From: Andrena cerasifolii
Taxonomy: Eukaryota; Arthropoda; Insecta; Hymenoptera; Andrenidae
NCBI RefSeq assembly: GCF_050908995.1
Contig: NC_135125.1
Span: 14,533,011-14,597,010 of the forward strand
Length of the DNA stretch: 64,000 nt
Direction: 5' to 3'
Program-made: the position numbers and the translations under genes
Shown here: piece after piece, positions 11,913-25,627 of the stretch
Numbering within the stretch: the stretch's first letter is position 1
Layout of the letters: every line of letters starts with the position of its first letter
Notes under the pieces: model-generated
The model's database searches: none
Seen by the model: only the letters and a program-made list of their open reading frames with translations
What the model was told of the DNA's origin: nothing

Positions 11913-14900
11913 CTCGACGCTGCTTAACTGCGCCAAGTCTTCTAAATCACTATGAGACAATCTCGTTTCATTGGCAGTGGCTGCAGTAGTTGTACGACGG
12001 ACGCGTCTCCCACCAGGATGAACCCAAATTTCCCTCCTCAATCCACCCCCGATATTATTCGCTCCTTCTTTCTCCTTCATCCTAGCTCTCTCTTTCCATT
12101 CTCTCTCTTCTTTCCGCTTTCGCTCCGTTGATTCATACTGTTAGAATTCATTACATGCTAAATCTTTGCAAAGTTATAGGCATGTATTTATCGACGACAG
12201 CATAGTGCATAACGTAAATGAGAGTTCGTTCTATTAACTTCTCACGGAAATTCCAGTGCTCGTACTCTGCTGTCCCTAAAGTCTCTCAAATACTGCGGAA
12301 AGATACAAACATTGTCTACCCTGGCTACAAGAGGCTCTTACAACATTTGCATCTCTCGGTTGCGACTATAGAAAATGCATGCTCACGTTGTGTGTAAAAT
12401 GGTGCTGGTAACTAATAAAGACTGTGCACTGCTTTATCAAAAGTGATCTAGTGAAATGCAGCGAACTATACTTGAAGTATATCTTCAATTATTTGCTTCT
12501 ATACTTCTTGATGAACAATAATGCACTGGCGGCTAATTCGAATCTCAGCTCGCTACAAACGTACCGCGAATAATGACTGACTTCACGCGGCTGGTACTTT
12601 CCCGCCCTTTTACGAACATACATATCAGGACACAGCAGAACTCAATCGCGAGCTAACCATTGTAAAATTTTATGCTCACGCAACGAATTGATAAAAAGCG
12701 TTAACTTTTTACCTGTGTGATGGAATATTCAAGTTCATTGATTAGATTATTTATTCGTGATGCATCAGCAGCAACTTTTCGCGGTTGACGTAAGGTTATT
12801 ACGGCGTAATTTACTGAAATTCTTTCGGCTCTATTTATACGAAGCAAAGGAAGAAAACGTATGAGAAACGAAAAATCCTCGGCAGGTCTATATAATTAGC
12901 AAAAATTGTGATGTAGAACTGTACTCGCGAAACGGAAGTGACCGAACACTAACCGCGTGAAGTTGGAACATTCTTCGCGATACACTTGACTTTCGAGACA
13001 ATAGAATCGAATCGAATAAATCGAATGACGCCAATGGAACAACTATTTGAATTTGAAATCACTAATTATCCAATCAGTTTTATTCAAGCATAGAATAATT
13101 TGCCTATGAACGATCATACATAACTGTGCGGGAAATATAAATTTGGCACATTGAACTAGTCGTAAGCGTGCGAAGAGGCCTATGATGCGCATAAATATTT
13201 ATAAGAAAAATTGAATGCACGCCAAATAAAAGACGTTAGACAGCACAAAGATGAAGAAACTAATTCAAGCCTGAATTAAGGTAACTGACTGTTATCTAAA
13301 GAAATCACACCAAGTATCGAAATTTACTTACATAATGTAGATACTGGCGGCAAAACAAAATTCAAATATTATTAAAGTTAGTATTAATACAAACGTATCA
13401 CTGGTAATATCTTAACAAATTATGAACGTACCTTCTTCCTGTTTTCGTCAAACAGAGCTATTAAACTCTCCCTTGCGGAATGGAAAGGATTGGATGACAT
13501 GAGTGATCGCATATAGTAGTAAACCGCATCCAATTTCCGTCTCTGGGAACAAAATTCACTTTTCAATCCTCCATAAATTCCATTATCCTCTACTCTAAAT
13601 AATTAAGCCTCAGCGTAATAATACGTACAGCATAGTGTGCCAGTAATGCAAGCTGATTGTACGGTCTCCCATTCTTTGGATTAAGTTGTTGCGCTTTCAA
13701 ATACCACCTGAGAAGAATGTCACCTCTGAGTAAAAGCAAATCGCGTTCAAAGAGCGCGAAAATACTGAACATCTGCTGACACTTACTGCCTAGATTTCCC
13801 ATAATTGTTAGTTTCATTCGCCTGCTCTCTGTATCTCGCCAGGTCGCCCAAAAATAAATATATCTTCTGCGCGCTCACTAAAGCTAAGCCTAAGATGCCA
13901 AGGCCCTTCGGCAATGTTGACGATGAAAGGAACGTATCCAATTTAAATTCGTATTTGGTTTCAAGGATGGTTAACAGACTTTCTAAGTATATGGTACCCT
14001 CGTCGATGATTTTCAACATTATCTTCTTGTAATGCTCCCGTCCCTCAGAACTTTCCTTGGGCATGCCTTTTCGCAGCATCTCGATCATATTGTAAAAAAG
14101 TATTTTCCAAAAGTGCTGCTCAACATTCTCGGCTTGGCAAAATTTGATATCAGTCTCGAGCAAAGTCTTCAAGCTTTCTTGCAGGAAGTGTCTTATATAC
14201 AGAACCCTCTCCCAATTTGTTGTAAAACCGCCGGAGCTTAATATCCACTGTAGCTCTAAATCGGCACGCTCTATGTCCAAGAGCAGGTATGGATTTTTGG
14301 CTGATCGCAAACTGCCGAACGAGAAATCGCGATAACACAGTCATTTCTATGCCTGATTTGTAAGCGTGGATACAATTTTTACATACCTATCGGAGTAAGG
14401 ATCGTACCACGATGGCCTTGTATTTCCAAATTGGTCATTCGTCATATATGGCGGTGGCACGCCGTCCAAATGTGCTCCTTGGAAGCTATGGTGTGCAGCA
14501 GAAGTGATGCCGCCGTAGGACTGAAACACTGGCACGCTCGAACTTTGGGCTGCGGCATCATTTTCTCTGAGAAATAAATAACAAATTGATTAACTTCGTT
14601 TACATGAAGCAGACGAGTGAATGAGAGATAGAGTCTTATTTATACCTTTGCAGTGCAGCTCTACTGCTCGGTGAAGTAACAACGATAGGTCTATTAGGAT
14701 TGTAGGGGTCGAACAATGTTCTCTGCTGTTGCAATCCTTGCTGTCTAGACGAAACTGGATGATTAGGCGGAGATTGGCTAGTATCGGGTAACACTAAAAC
14801 ACCCGGTGGTTGGGAGTTACTGTAGCTACTAGGCGACGTTTGGTGCGTCGTCGATGTTGTATTTGATAACTGAGCAGAATGAGTGGAAACGTTAGGTGTT

Positions 14901-17900
14901 TGACGTCCATCGTCTGAATCACAAACAGACATTTTCCTTCCTGTTCTCCAATTTTCATCCAAGTACCGATCAGACGTTCTGAAGAATGCACATATAATAA
15001 AAATAATTTTACTTATATTCAACTAATCGAAAAAATCGGTTGACAAAACAATTCCTACCTATGTCTATGGAGGTCATCGAAGTTTCGACTGCTACCTCGG
15101 TAATTCCTGTCTTTACTAGACTCTCGGCTACGTTGTATAATATTGCGGTGCCTTCTATGATCATATCTCCTACCGCTATTATTGTTCTTTTGATTGTTAT
15201 TGTAATTATCATTTTCCCTATTTTGTTGATTGTTCTGCCGGTCACGACTGTTGACTCGTGCTTTATCTCTGCTGTTGCTCCTTGAACAGTAGGAAAAATA
15301 AATAACACAAACAGTTAATGCACACCGTTCGCATATACCAAATGTAAATCTCAATGTACTCTTACCGGTCTGCTGGGTGTTTCTTTTCACGCTTTTTTTT
15401 TCTACGTCGACCCAAACCCCCACTCGTAGTTTCATTTCCCGATACGTTAACATTCTCACGTAAGCTTAATACAGAAGAGCTGCGACTCACACGCTCAGCT
15501 TCCATTTTTTCACTCAATTCGACTTCTTCGTTCCAATCCTATCGCGATTTAAATATGATTAAAATGTGGCACGCGTTAACATAAATCACGGAGATTCCGC
15601 AAAATAGGGCACTTACGAATGGATGATCGGCCGGTGTATTCGAGCCACTGTTAAGCGACTCATTCTTTGGTGGAATAACACCCGAACTTTGCTGGTTACT
15701 TTTCTTTTCCTGTGCTGCATTATGCTCGGGTGCGTGGTTACTTAGCCGTTGCCTTAAAAAAGACAAAAATATTAATGAAAATGTTGAAACGTAGAGCACT
15801 CGTCGTAAATGAACTATTACGTGTGAGTGCGGTGAAAAGCAGAAGGCGGAGATACTCCTCGACGATGACCATCGGGTGACGCTTGAAGTTTGTTTGTACT
15901 GGATACTGAAGTAACTGGTGACACCGATGATGGTGGTGGCATCAATGAACTGTCAGCACGACTTAAACTTTCCATGCTAGTGTACATCGTACTATTACTA
16001 CCGCGACGATCGTAAGACCTGTTTCCCATGAAAATGTATTATTTAATATTATACGCTACACTGCTAACTTTTATATAACATAATACAACAAACGATAGAT
16101 GTTACGAGACATAAAAGAGATATACCTTTGCATGTACTCTTGACTTGGAGTGTGAGACCTGGAACTTGGAGCTGAATACTGATCAGGTGTAACGGATCTG
16201 AAAATATTTGTCGAACTCTCTATCTCTTCAGGTCTAAGTCTACCTCTGCCTTTACTTCGTGCTGGCACTGTATTGGACCAGCTGGGTTGTGGAGGTAAAG
16301 GCCCAGATGGAGGTAAATTTTGCATGGTTTGAGAATGTTGTATGATGGGTGAGTAATTATAATTTGATGATCCCTTTAAAAGAAGAATTTATATTTAAAG
16401 AGTGCAACGAACTTTTCACATCGGTGTCAATAGAGAATCATTTAATTTACCTGAAATGTGACACTACTACCATTCCATACATCCTCTGAAGGTAAAGAGG
16501 TTTGGGTGGAAGGTGGAATAAAACCATTATCGATAAGGTATTTCTTCTGCAATCTAGGTGGTAAATGTTCTATTTTTATATTTTTTGGCAAACTATCTTT
16601 CGCACTGCCCCATTTGCCCGAAGGTGGTTTGCCTTGAAATCTATCTGGATGGCCAGAAGGCTCTACGCTACGTGTATCTCTGGTGCGATTAAAATCATTA
16701 ATATGGTTCGTTGGTACAAAAAGAGGTTCCGAACCCTAAACGAAAGGAATACTTCAAGTTAATTAGAAACAGATTTGAATCGTATAATTTCAGATATTCT
16801 ATTAGAATTATCGCCAACCTGTCTAACTTCTCGAGAGTTATCTTTGCGATTTCCGTAACTTCTGCTGGACAGAGGAGAATCGGATCGCCAACGCTCCTCG
16901 TTCTCATTGCCATGACGATTTCGTTGATTACCCGAATATCTTCTACCGTGATCATCTCTGCTTTTACTTCCACTCTCGCTATCTCGCCCGCTGTGCCCGC
17001 CTGATCGGTTACGATGGCTGTCACTTTTATGGCTACGATTGGAATGAGAATCGCGATCTTCACTGTGCTCTCGTTCCTGATCCCGATCCCAACCTCCTTG
17101 ATTAGGAGATCTAAAAGAACAAACTCGTCAATACTCATATTCGATGCATAGGTTGTCATTAGTAATGAGACAAAGACAAATTTCACAGAATTCACCTATT
17201 TGATATATCCTGCTCCGCCAATGCTTCCTTCACTTTTTTAGGTACATATAACAGCTGTTCCGGCTTCTTAGATTTCTTTCTCGAGTCTCCTGAGTTACTG
17301 CTTTGAGAAGAACCTTGCGCCTGTTCAATGTTTGTAGTAGTCCTATAGTTAATATTTAGATTGTTCAATTTTTCTGTTACAGAGTCAGCTTGGGACAACG
17401 GTGGATTGCTTTGCGTTTGGTTCGATCTGTTAAAGTGTGGCTGCTTCAAACGGTGTTGGACGGAGCTCGATTTAGGTCTCTCCTGCGAGATGTTCTCATT
17501 GTCTAAATCATCTGTGGATCTACCCGACTTGCGAAGGGGTCCACTTCCTGGTCTGTACAAAGCTTGAGTCGCTCTGTTCCCGCCGCCACGCATTCCCATT
17601 GATCTATCCCTGTCTAACTTTGTATTATCTGAAATTTTTTTAATTTCTCCTTTTTATCATAGAGCATATAAAGTGGAACAATCCAATAGTTCAAATGAAC
17701 TTGAATTTATTTTAAATATTAATATGTAACAAGTTAAAGACATATCGCGAGAAACAAAAATAATTAAAAAATTTTATTATAAATTCCCAAGTATTTATTA
17801 GAGTAATACTTTAGTAACACCGTATTTAAGAAATAAATTGTTAACATATTAATGTTTAATATACAAGAGGTTTCTACAAAAACATTCACAATAAAACATT

Positions 17901-18621
17901 ATTGGGCATTATGTGACAATGGTTTACACAAAAAGATAATTTATGTATGAAATCGACGCATATCTTCTCATTGAAATGAAAGCATAAGAATTTTGTAAAT
18001 GCATCGCATACATCGATCATTTAGCAGTTTCTATCACAATAACCACCAAAAAGTGATTAAAGTAATCATGAGGGAAGTCCGTACTTTTAATATTTTCTTT
18101 ATATATTAGTTACGGTATTTCAGATGCAAAATAACGTTACTTTGCTTGCATACGATTCTCAAGTTATACAATTAACGAACTGTGATTCTTTATTAAGTAT
18201 AATAATTCAATAGTGGTTGTTGACACTCTTGACAGTAACTACAGTTACTATCAATCCACAAGAATTAAATATAATAGTTATATAATCTACAGACGTTTGA
18301 AACGAATTCACATTCTTTGGGGAAGCCTGACGGGGATTATAGTATGCGACGAATTTGCTTTTTACTCTGGCAAAATTTCACAACATATCAAAGCGTAATG
18401 ATTCCTGTTGTATTTTTAGGTTAGCTTGTTTGGTGAGGTTAGTTCCGCGAAGGCACTGAATATAATTACGAGGGAACGTACACTTCTGCTTATTATGCAC
18501 ACACAAAATATAATCGGGGAATTGTAAATTAAGATTCTCGTATTATTCAATAATATCGTTTTTCCAAGATACCTTGTAAAAATCCTCCCCACTTTCTGCG
18601 TCCTTTGTCGCGGTTCGCCAT
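11913..18621 (-). CDS. Smg6: SMG6 / EST1A nonsense-mediated decay endonuclease, N-terminal 15 exons (partial)
   Basis: SMG6 is the NMD factor that cleaves mRNAs near premature stops. Exons: 18573-18621, 17196-17628, 16819-17110, 16451-16735, 16126-16373, 15821-16018, 15617-15752, 15366-15538, 15059-15280, 14646-14978, 14387-14566, 13787-14311, 13629-13707, 13432-13542 and 11913-12137. They join to 1163 codons without a stop. Residues 38-50 (QALYRPGSGPLRK) resemble the exon-junction-complex binding motifs of vertebrate SMG6. A low-complexity R/S/N/D-rich region follows. Residues about 850-1088 form the 14-3-3-like/TPR helical region, with hallmark stretches AKNPYLLLDIERADLE, WYLKAQQLNPKNGRPYNQLA and YYYMRSL. 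The last exon holds the conserved GLRREIWVHPGGRR segment. The C-terminal helical part and PIN domain are outside the window, so the gene is cut by the window edge, not shown to be broken. The start ATG (18621) opens a short first exon. Confidence 0.93.
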
Positions 18622-19589
18622 ATTGAAGTACAATCATATCGAAATTTTTATAAAATCAGGGAACACGAATTGCTTCTATTTAATCATCCATCCCGTATTC
18701 AGCCCATAAACAAATAGTTAGTACCAACAGCCCTATGAACGGATAATTACAGTGAAGTTTCTTGTAATAATTTTCTATAAATATTACATGTATATAAAGT
18801 GCCTTTTAACGCTACTTCAAAACGAGGTATTGAGATAGTAGAATTTAAATGTCTTATTTTTAAAAATGATGGGAAATTTAATCCAAACTTACATCATTTA
18901 ATTTTAAAATAAACTTTTAATCGAACACTTTTCGACGAAAAGTCCGTACTGCTCGATAATGGGATACACAATTGATATTCCAGAAATATTTTAATTTTTA
19001 CAGAAACGAGTAATTCAAGTAAAACGAGTCAATTTTTACACAACCATCTACTTAAAATAATTAAATAAATGGTGTTCCTTACTCGAAATTTCCTATAATT
19101 AAATCAACAATACTGCGATATACGATAATTAAATTTTGTGGCGCCAATATGAAAATTTCACGGAAGATAATTTTTTAATATAAAGAGTATTATGGACCAA
19201 CTTGCTACACTGATGTATATAATTTACGATATTTATTATCTTATTATATATTAAATACGGATAGCAATAAGTAATTTCACCTTGCTTTTGAGTATTTCAA
19301 ATCAAGTTTGAAAAATTGGGATTCGATGTGTTCTGGGGACCGTGAGACAGCGCCATGCTACTTGAGTAGCGTACACATGTATTACCACGTGAAGCAAAGT
19401 GTTTCCATTGCAGATTCTCGAATAGAACCTGAGAATGTGTGTTTATCGTTGATTAATATATCCGAAATGAAAGTAAAAGGCATGTCCGCTGAACATAAAA
19501 TGCAGAAAATTTTTTCACGCAGAGTAGAAATTTAATGTCGCATAACCTTAAAGCATTATTTCCCTCCGAAACTTTCACTTACCGGTCAG
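18622..19589. promoter_or_regulatory. Divergent intergenic region, Smg6 / OXSM
   Basis: This AT-rich, 968-bp gap lies between two start codons pointing away from each other and must contain both promoters. No TATA box or other defined element could be assigned, and no convincing ORF is present. Confidence 0.5.
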
Positions 19590-21072
19590 ATGTTTACTCC
19601 GCTTGTTTCTATTAATCGCACAGTAACAACCGCCGCAAGATGCAAACGGCGGGTTGTTATTACGGGAATGGGAGTAGTATGCCCCCTTGGAGTTGGCGCA
19701 CAAAATGCCTGGCAAGCTCTCATTAACTCTAAGTCAGGTGTTACCAGATTGACCGAACCGGACTACGATAAACTGCCTTGTAAAATTGGTGAGATGTCTG
19801 CACATCGATATTTCTTAAGTAATTTGAATGATACCAGTCTCCAGTATGATTAACAGACTGAATAATTGTACCGTAATAGGTGCGCTGATACCTAAGGGGG
19901 ATGGCTCTAACGAATTAGATATCAACTCACACTTTTCAAAAAGTGAACTGCGCACAATGTGCCCCGCCACTGCTTATGCTTTGATAGCTACAGAAGAGGC
20001 GTTGAACGACGCAGACTGGAAACCGAAAGATGAAATCGACAAACAAGATACAGGAGTAGCGGTGGGAATAGGAATGATAGATTTGGTCGATGTATGTACA
20101 ACGCACGAAGCTTTAAAGAATGGATATAACAAAGTCAGCCCATATTTTGTACCAAGGATTCTGCCGAACATGGCTGCAGGGCAAATTAGTATTAAATATG
20201 GCTTTCGTGGACCGAATCACTCCGTATCAACAGCATGCGCGACTGGAGCGCATGCCATTGGTATAATAAATTTAAACGAAAGACAGGGGATACATGTTCT
20301 TTGCTTAATTAAGGCTACTTGATTTTCAGGCGACGCTTTTCGCTTTATCCGTGGTGGAGAAACAAGCGTAATGGTATGCGGCGGAGCAGAAGCGTGCATT
20401 AGTCCTCTTTCTATAGCTGCTTTCTGTAGACTTAGAGCATTAAGTACATGTAAAAATGAGTTTCCATGCGAAGCATCACGTCCATTCGATAAAGACAGAG
20501 ACGGGTTTGTGATGGGAGAAGGTTCTGCTATACTGGTTCTGGAAGAATTGAATCATGCACTTGAGAGGAATGCAAACATTTATGCAGAAGTATTAGGATA
20601 CGGTCTGTCCGGTGACGCAGCGCATTTAACTGCACCCAGTGAGGACGGCACTGGTGCTATATTGGCTATGGACAGAGCGGTGAAAGACGCTGGTATAGAC
20701 TCCGTAGAAATTACCTTTGTTAGCGCGCATGCAACTTCGACACCCCTGGGCGATGCTATTGAAATAAAAGCCATAGAATCGTTCATGGGGCAGCACAAGC
20801 GAAATGTAACTGTTTCTAGTACGAAAGGAGCTCATGGCCACTTGCTGGGAGCAGCAGGGAACTTGGAATCTGCTTTCACTATTTTAGCAATAAAAGAGAG
20901 TATAATCCCACCGACATTGAACTTGCATAATTTAGATGGAGAAACAAGCTTGCATTTTGCTCCAAATGTAAAGAAAACTTGGAATGCTACATCTAGACAC
21001 GTAGCTTTGAAAAACGCGTTCGGCTTTGGAGGGACAAATGCATGCTTATGTTTCGCGGAGTACGACGAATAA
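19590..21072 (+). CDS. OXSM: Mitochondrial 3-oxoacyl-ACP synthase (beta-ketoacyl synthase)
   Basis: This is the condensing enzyme of mitochondrial type II fatty acid synthesis, elongating acyl-ACP with malonyl-ACP and feeding octanoyl/lipoate production. Exons 19590-19788, 19880-20260 and 20330-21072 give 440 residues (human OXSM 459). The N-terminus (MFTPLVSINRTVTTAARCKR) is basic and hydroxylated with no acidic residue, consistent with a mitochondrial presequence. RRVVITGMGVVCPLGVG opens the thiolase-like fold. The catalytic Cys is in VSTACATGAHAIG (about residue 186), and the two catalytic His are in HATSTPLGD (about 327) and GAHGHLLGAAG (about 364). GFGGTNACLCF closes the fold. All active-site residues are intact. 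Both introns are short, 91 and 69 bp, and each splits a glycine codon. It is divergent from Smg6 and convergent with GGNBP2. Confidence 0.95.
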
Positions 21073-22143
21073 GCCAATTGTCAAACTAACACGGACTGGA
21101 AAAGAAACTGAATGGTAGGCAATATAATACGACCTAGTCATTCCTTAGCATATACATTAATTAATACATACATCGCGTCTACAGAATAAGTATATGCACG
21201 ACTTCTTTCATTTAGATTAAAAGAAAATATGGTCTTATGACGAGCCATATCGACTATCGAGAGACCTGAGGCTGCGACGAGATGCCTTCAATACTTTCAA
21301 CATTTTCATGTAATATAAAGCACGAAACTCATGTAATATATTCTGTAAAAACGAAAGAGAAACTTTTATATCGAGTCTGTTGTATCAGAACTACAGAGAG
21401 AACGTAATTTGGAATAATATATCGTGGAATGCAATGTTTATTTTGTATTCATTTTTTTTTTAATATTTCATGATAATATTATTATTACAACATTTATATT
21501 CATTTTGCGGAGAAGCAAGTCGAAACTGCTACTTTCAAAAAAATAAAACTCTCTTAAAAGTATGTAGTAATTAATGAAGTTAATCTTCTATACAACAATT
21601 GCTATTGTTCTATACAACGTGCAGTCGTTTCTGATTTGCCACAGTTCCGGCTAATGCGTGCTCATACAAATCATTATATTCAATTACTCAAGCATGTACA
21701 TAGTCTCACTTAACTCTGAACACCGACACACAACGTTCTTCCTGCCCGCATATCCGATAATTTATATTTTCTTCAGTTCAGAGTTAAATTTCGACTTCAT
21801 ATTCTGAATTTCGTTCATTTATAGTTACAGTTTCATCTACAAACTCGTCTTTTTATTTTCATGAATTGAGCTGCATAAAAAACAAAATTCAAGGCAAAAT
21901 TGTTTCTCGGTACCTCTAGTTTATTAGATGCAGTTTTCTGCTTGCGGATAAACCATACCATACGGTGTTCTTATGATGTATATCTCCAACGATATTTTTA
22001 TTCACACAGGAAGGCTGACCTCCAATGATAACAGTTATCCAAAATACATCTATTGCATTTGTGTTCTCTACTGGCAGTAAATCAATGTAAAAAAAAAAAA
22101 GAAAGATTGTATCCTATTAAGTAACTGTACCTAGTAGGAATTT
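21073..22143. other. Convergent intergenic region, OXSM / GGNBP2
   Basis: AT-rich 3' flank shared by two genes running toward each other. An AATAAA at about 21542 could terminate OXSM. There is a poly-A run near 22090. No gene was seen. Confidence 0.5.
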
Positions 22144-25034
22144 TTAATTAGGAATGGTAAAGGGCTTGTGATGACTGCATAGAATAGCGAAACGTTTTCT
22201 AAGTGTCTGACGAAGTTCTTGTCGTTTCTCAAGAACTTGGCACATTCGAGATTTAAACTCCAATACTTCCTCTGCTGGAATATAACTCTCTTTTTCTTCG
22301 TCATCTGACAAGTAGGAATCCTGAGGGCAAATAAGCGGCGTGAAAGGAATGAAAACGACACATTGGATGAAATCTAAATCGCGCTCACTTACTTCTAACA
22401 TCTGTGTAAGTGTTAGACCACCGCCCCTTTCTTTTAACGACGAGATGCTAGAATTGGAATGAACAAGTTTTTCGGATGGTCGCATATCGTGACAATCTCT
22501 TTCATGGTTACAACATCCGTCACTGCAGGCTACTTCAGATCCTTCTGGTGTACTAGGAAGGGAAGAACTGCTAATATTATGTTCCGAGGAGTAACCGCAA
22601 TCCTGCGACGATTGTTCGCTCGAAGAACGACTCTTCCTCTCTGAGATTGATAATTCAAATCGTTTCTTCATTTCAATCCACATGTTGTAACTCTTGCTTG
22701 GTTTCCCTATCCAAGCATTCACTATTTCTTTAGTCGTTGGATCTTTACACTCTTCTAAACTGTGCCAGTGATCGTTTTCAATTTTCTCGGAAAAATCCTA
22801 TACATTAAACCATGTGTAAATCTTAAAGCGCACATTAAGGGATATGTAGATCGATACACTCAATTATTACCTTACACGACTCGCACGTTTCAAATAGTTC
22901 CTCTTCGGAAAGATTCTTCACCGAGGTATTACATTTTTTCGTTTGATTTGTAACGATTTTTGCTTTCGATTCGAGAGTGCCCTTCTTAACTGCATTCTTT
23001 TGCAAACTTGACGACTTTTTAGGGAATGCTAACTGAATTTGACTTTGTGATTGCGATATACTAGTTTTTGATTTCTTTATGCAGTCCGGACATTTACACG
23101 TGGGTGGTCCCTTATTTTTTGGATCTAATACTTGTAACTAAAAGAGAATGAATACCGTATGTACATACAGTTGGATGTGCATACACATGAATAAATAATA
23201 CTGATCTACTCACCTTATGTCGATCTATATTTTGTGTCGTGGGCTTCGTGTCCGCACAAACACAAGGTGTTTCATTGTTACCACTTTGCCTTTTGCTTGA
23301 ACACTGAGAATAAAATTAAATTGGGTCATTAATTACATTAGTTAGTTTAAGAAGCTCGAGTTTACAGACGGTAGCGTACATCACACGTATTTTCTTTCTC
23401 TTCCGTCTCGTACCGACGTTCTTTCTTCTTCTTGCGTTTCAGACGTAACTTTTCTCGTCGTTGTTGCTTTGCTATTTCTTCCCTTGTTAACTCCTCATAG
23501 AGGAGTTCTAGTTGAGAAATACCTTGCTTAACTTCTACAGCCATCTGTAAAAAAACATTTCATCACGCACGGGCCAATTTAAGAACACAATAGCAATTTA
23601 ATTAATAACCCTATTTATCATACTTGAAAGTTTCTGGATAACGCATCTACCGCAACAGCAGCTAGTACTTTGCATACAGTTTCCTCTTCCCTCAACCGTC
23701 GATGAACCCTGTGCAAACGCTCAGCAACGCATAATCCTAAACAAGTAAGTACCTCTTCCTGAGCAATTTCCAACGTCTTTGCATGTCGCTCCCTGAGATT
23801 CAGAAGTTTATTTTATCACTAAATGCCGATACTAAAATTGTAAATAAGAAGAGTTTGTAATTTCATACCTTCCCATGAGTTCTGGTTGAGCACGCCCAAT
23901 TAGAGTACTAATATAAATTGTGCTAGTAGGTAAATGTACATGCCTATCGCGAATGCAACGCTTGATCCCAGAATACAGGGCGGCAACATAGCCCTTCTCT
24001 TTTGTTGGTTCAGGTTCTGTAGTCAAAAGAGACGATGCCAACAATACCTTTGTACGGCATTCGCCACAGAATCTGTAACGGTATACACAATATAAAATTT
24101 TCACGTACGAACGTGTGTATCGACGAACTCACCGATGTTTACGTAAATATGTATCCAAAGTGGCGTCAAGAGTATCGGTTTCTATCAGGGCTAGCTCCCG
24201 GCGGCAAGGAAGTTCCATACAATCCCACACTTCTCTCCACGCGCTTGGAAGAAGTCTCATACGCTGAATTTCTAACGAGTGCAGTACACACCTTCGTGAC
24301 TTTTTGTTTCTAGGTTGCCTCTCGACTAAACTGTTTAACCTAGTGCTATGAGAATGAAAAATTTTTTATATGTCATATGTACAGGTCGCAAATATATAAC
24401 AATATCTATCTCATTACCTATGCCCTTGCAACATCGTACAAAGTAGTTGTGGTGACTCCAGAATGTCATCTTTGATCGACAATAAACCTTCGGGCGTAAT
24501 CACCAGAGGATCTAATGCTGGATGCCCTGACTTCATGAGGTCGTAGAACAATCTTTCAACACTAAATACATAAAATCTTAAAAATTAAAAACCAATAATG
24601 CTCGCTATGTATATATATATGTGTTATACGACTTCTTACCTCCTCCTGCAACCAACACAAGGTACGGCTTGGCCTAAAATTGCCAGCATATCCTTGCATG
24701 TAACTTCAAATGATGCTTTAATCTCATCTTTTGTAAGCATATCAAGTTTCTTAGTGAATTCATCCAGCTGTTTTCCCCGGACTAATGGACTATCACAGAT
24801 TGCACCCAAACCGTTTATATCCATAATCATCTATCGGAGACATGAAATTAACCCAATGTAAACTCAACGCCCAATTAAATTTGCTTGTACTTTTTCTAAA
24901 AATATATTATCCTAAGTATCTAATTTATATTAGAATATTAAGTGCTGACTTGTGTATAGATATTATACATAGCGATACGTATAGATGCAATCACGAAATA
25001 AGCAAACTAATATATATTTAAAAAGTACATATAT

Positions 25035-25079
<45 letters not shown>

Positions 25080-25627
25080 TTTAAATAAAATCATATACGT
25101 CTCTATTTCACACACTCTTAACATAAAACGAAAGTTTATTGCATGAAAATTATCAATAACTTGTTGTTCGAGCTTCAACTGGCTCATTAGTATCTAATCA
25201 CAATGTGAAAAAAAACAAATGATTTTGACATTCTTTATTTTCCGAAGAAAACAAGTGACTCTGAAATTATAATAATAGACTGAAGGGGAAAGCAGTCGTA
25301 ATCCGTTATTAAGAACTGGAATCACGCCGGGTATCGGTAATCAGCATATTATTAAGTAGGATATAGGTATAAAGCACGGTACACCTAATTAGTTATGCCA
25401 TAGGCATGCATTCATTGCCACGTTTAGGTTAAGTCAGAAATATCGAAGGATGCCGTTACGTAAGCCCCATTCGGCTATTAGCTTCTGATAGACAGGAACC
25501 GTGTCCGAGAGAAATGACAAGCGAGGATCGTGCTCACCGTGAGATTTTCATCGACAATCAACGGCATTTGTCTTCGCGTCAAATCGACCGGGTCATCGTC
25601 CCGCCAAACGTTCACTAATTTCGCCAT
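22144..25627 (-). CDS. GGNBP2: Gametogenetin-binding protein 2 homologue
   Basis: This is an orthologue of vertebrate GGNBP2 (zinc finger protein 403), linked to spermatogenesis and growth control; its molecular activity is poorly defined. Exons: 25538-25627, 24640-24830, 24418-24561, 24133-24345, 23869-24072, 23624-23792, 23380-23544, 23214-23303, 22871-23137, 22393-22797 and 22144-22320, giving 704 residues (human about 697). Shared landmarks in order are the N-terminal MAKLVNVWRDDD, the Cys motif VPCVGCRR, YLRKHRFCGECRTKVL, EKGYVAALYSGIKRCIRDRH, LIGRAQPELMGRERHAK and a lysine-rich stretch after SQLELLYEELTREE. Then come Cys pairs resembling a metal-binding region (CVCADTKP, CKCPDCIKK, CESCK), a serine-rich segment with DCGYSSE and EVACSDGCCNHE, and a C-terminal acidic/coiled EEKESYIPAEEVLEFKSRM. 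Intron 1 (707 bp) carries a CA/TA microsatellite. Confidence 0.93.
25030..25077. repeat. CA/TA microsatellite
   Basis: A compound dinucleotide run, (AC)n followed by (AT)n, about 48 bp within GGNBP2 intron 1. Confidence 0.85.

Noticed and set aside
11913..18621. Smg6 as a truncated pseudogene, since the PIN domain is missing
   Set aside because: All 15 exons are open with good splice sites and the last ends at a normal phase-0 donor; the remainder is most simply beyond the window edge.
21073..22143. Poly-A run near 22090 as evidence of a retroposed element
   Set aside because: No source transcript, target duplication or body upstream of the run was seen.
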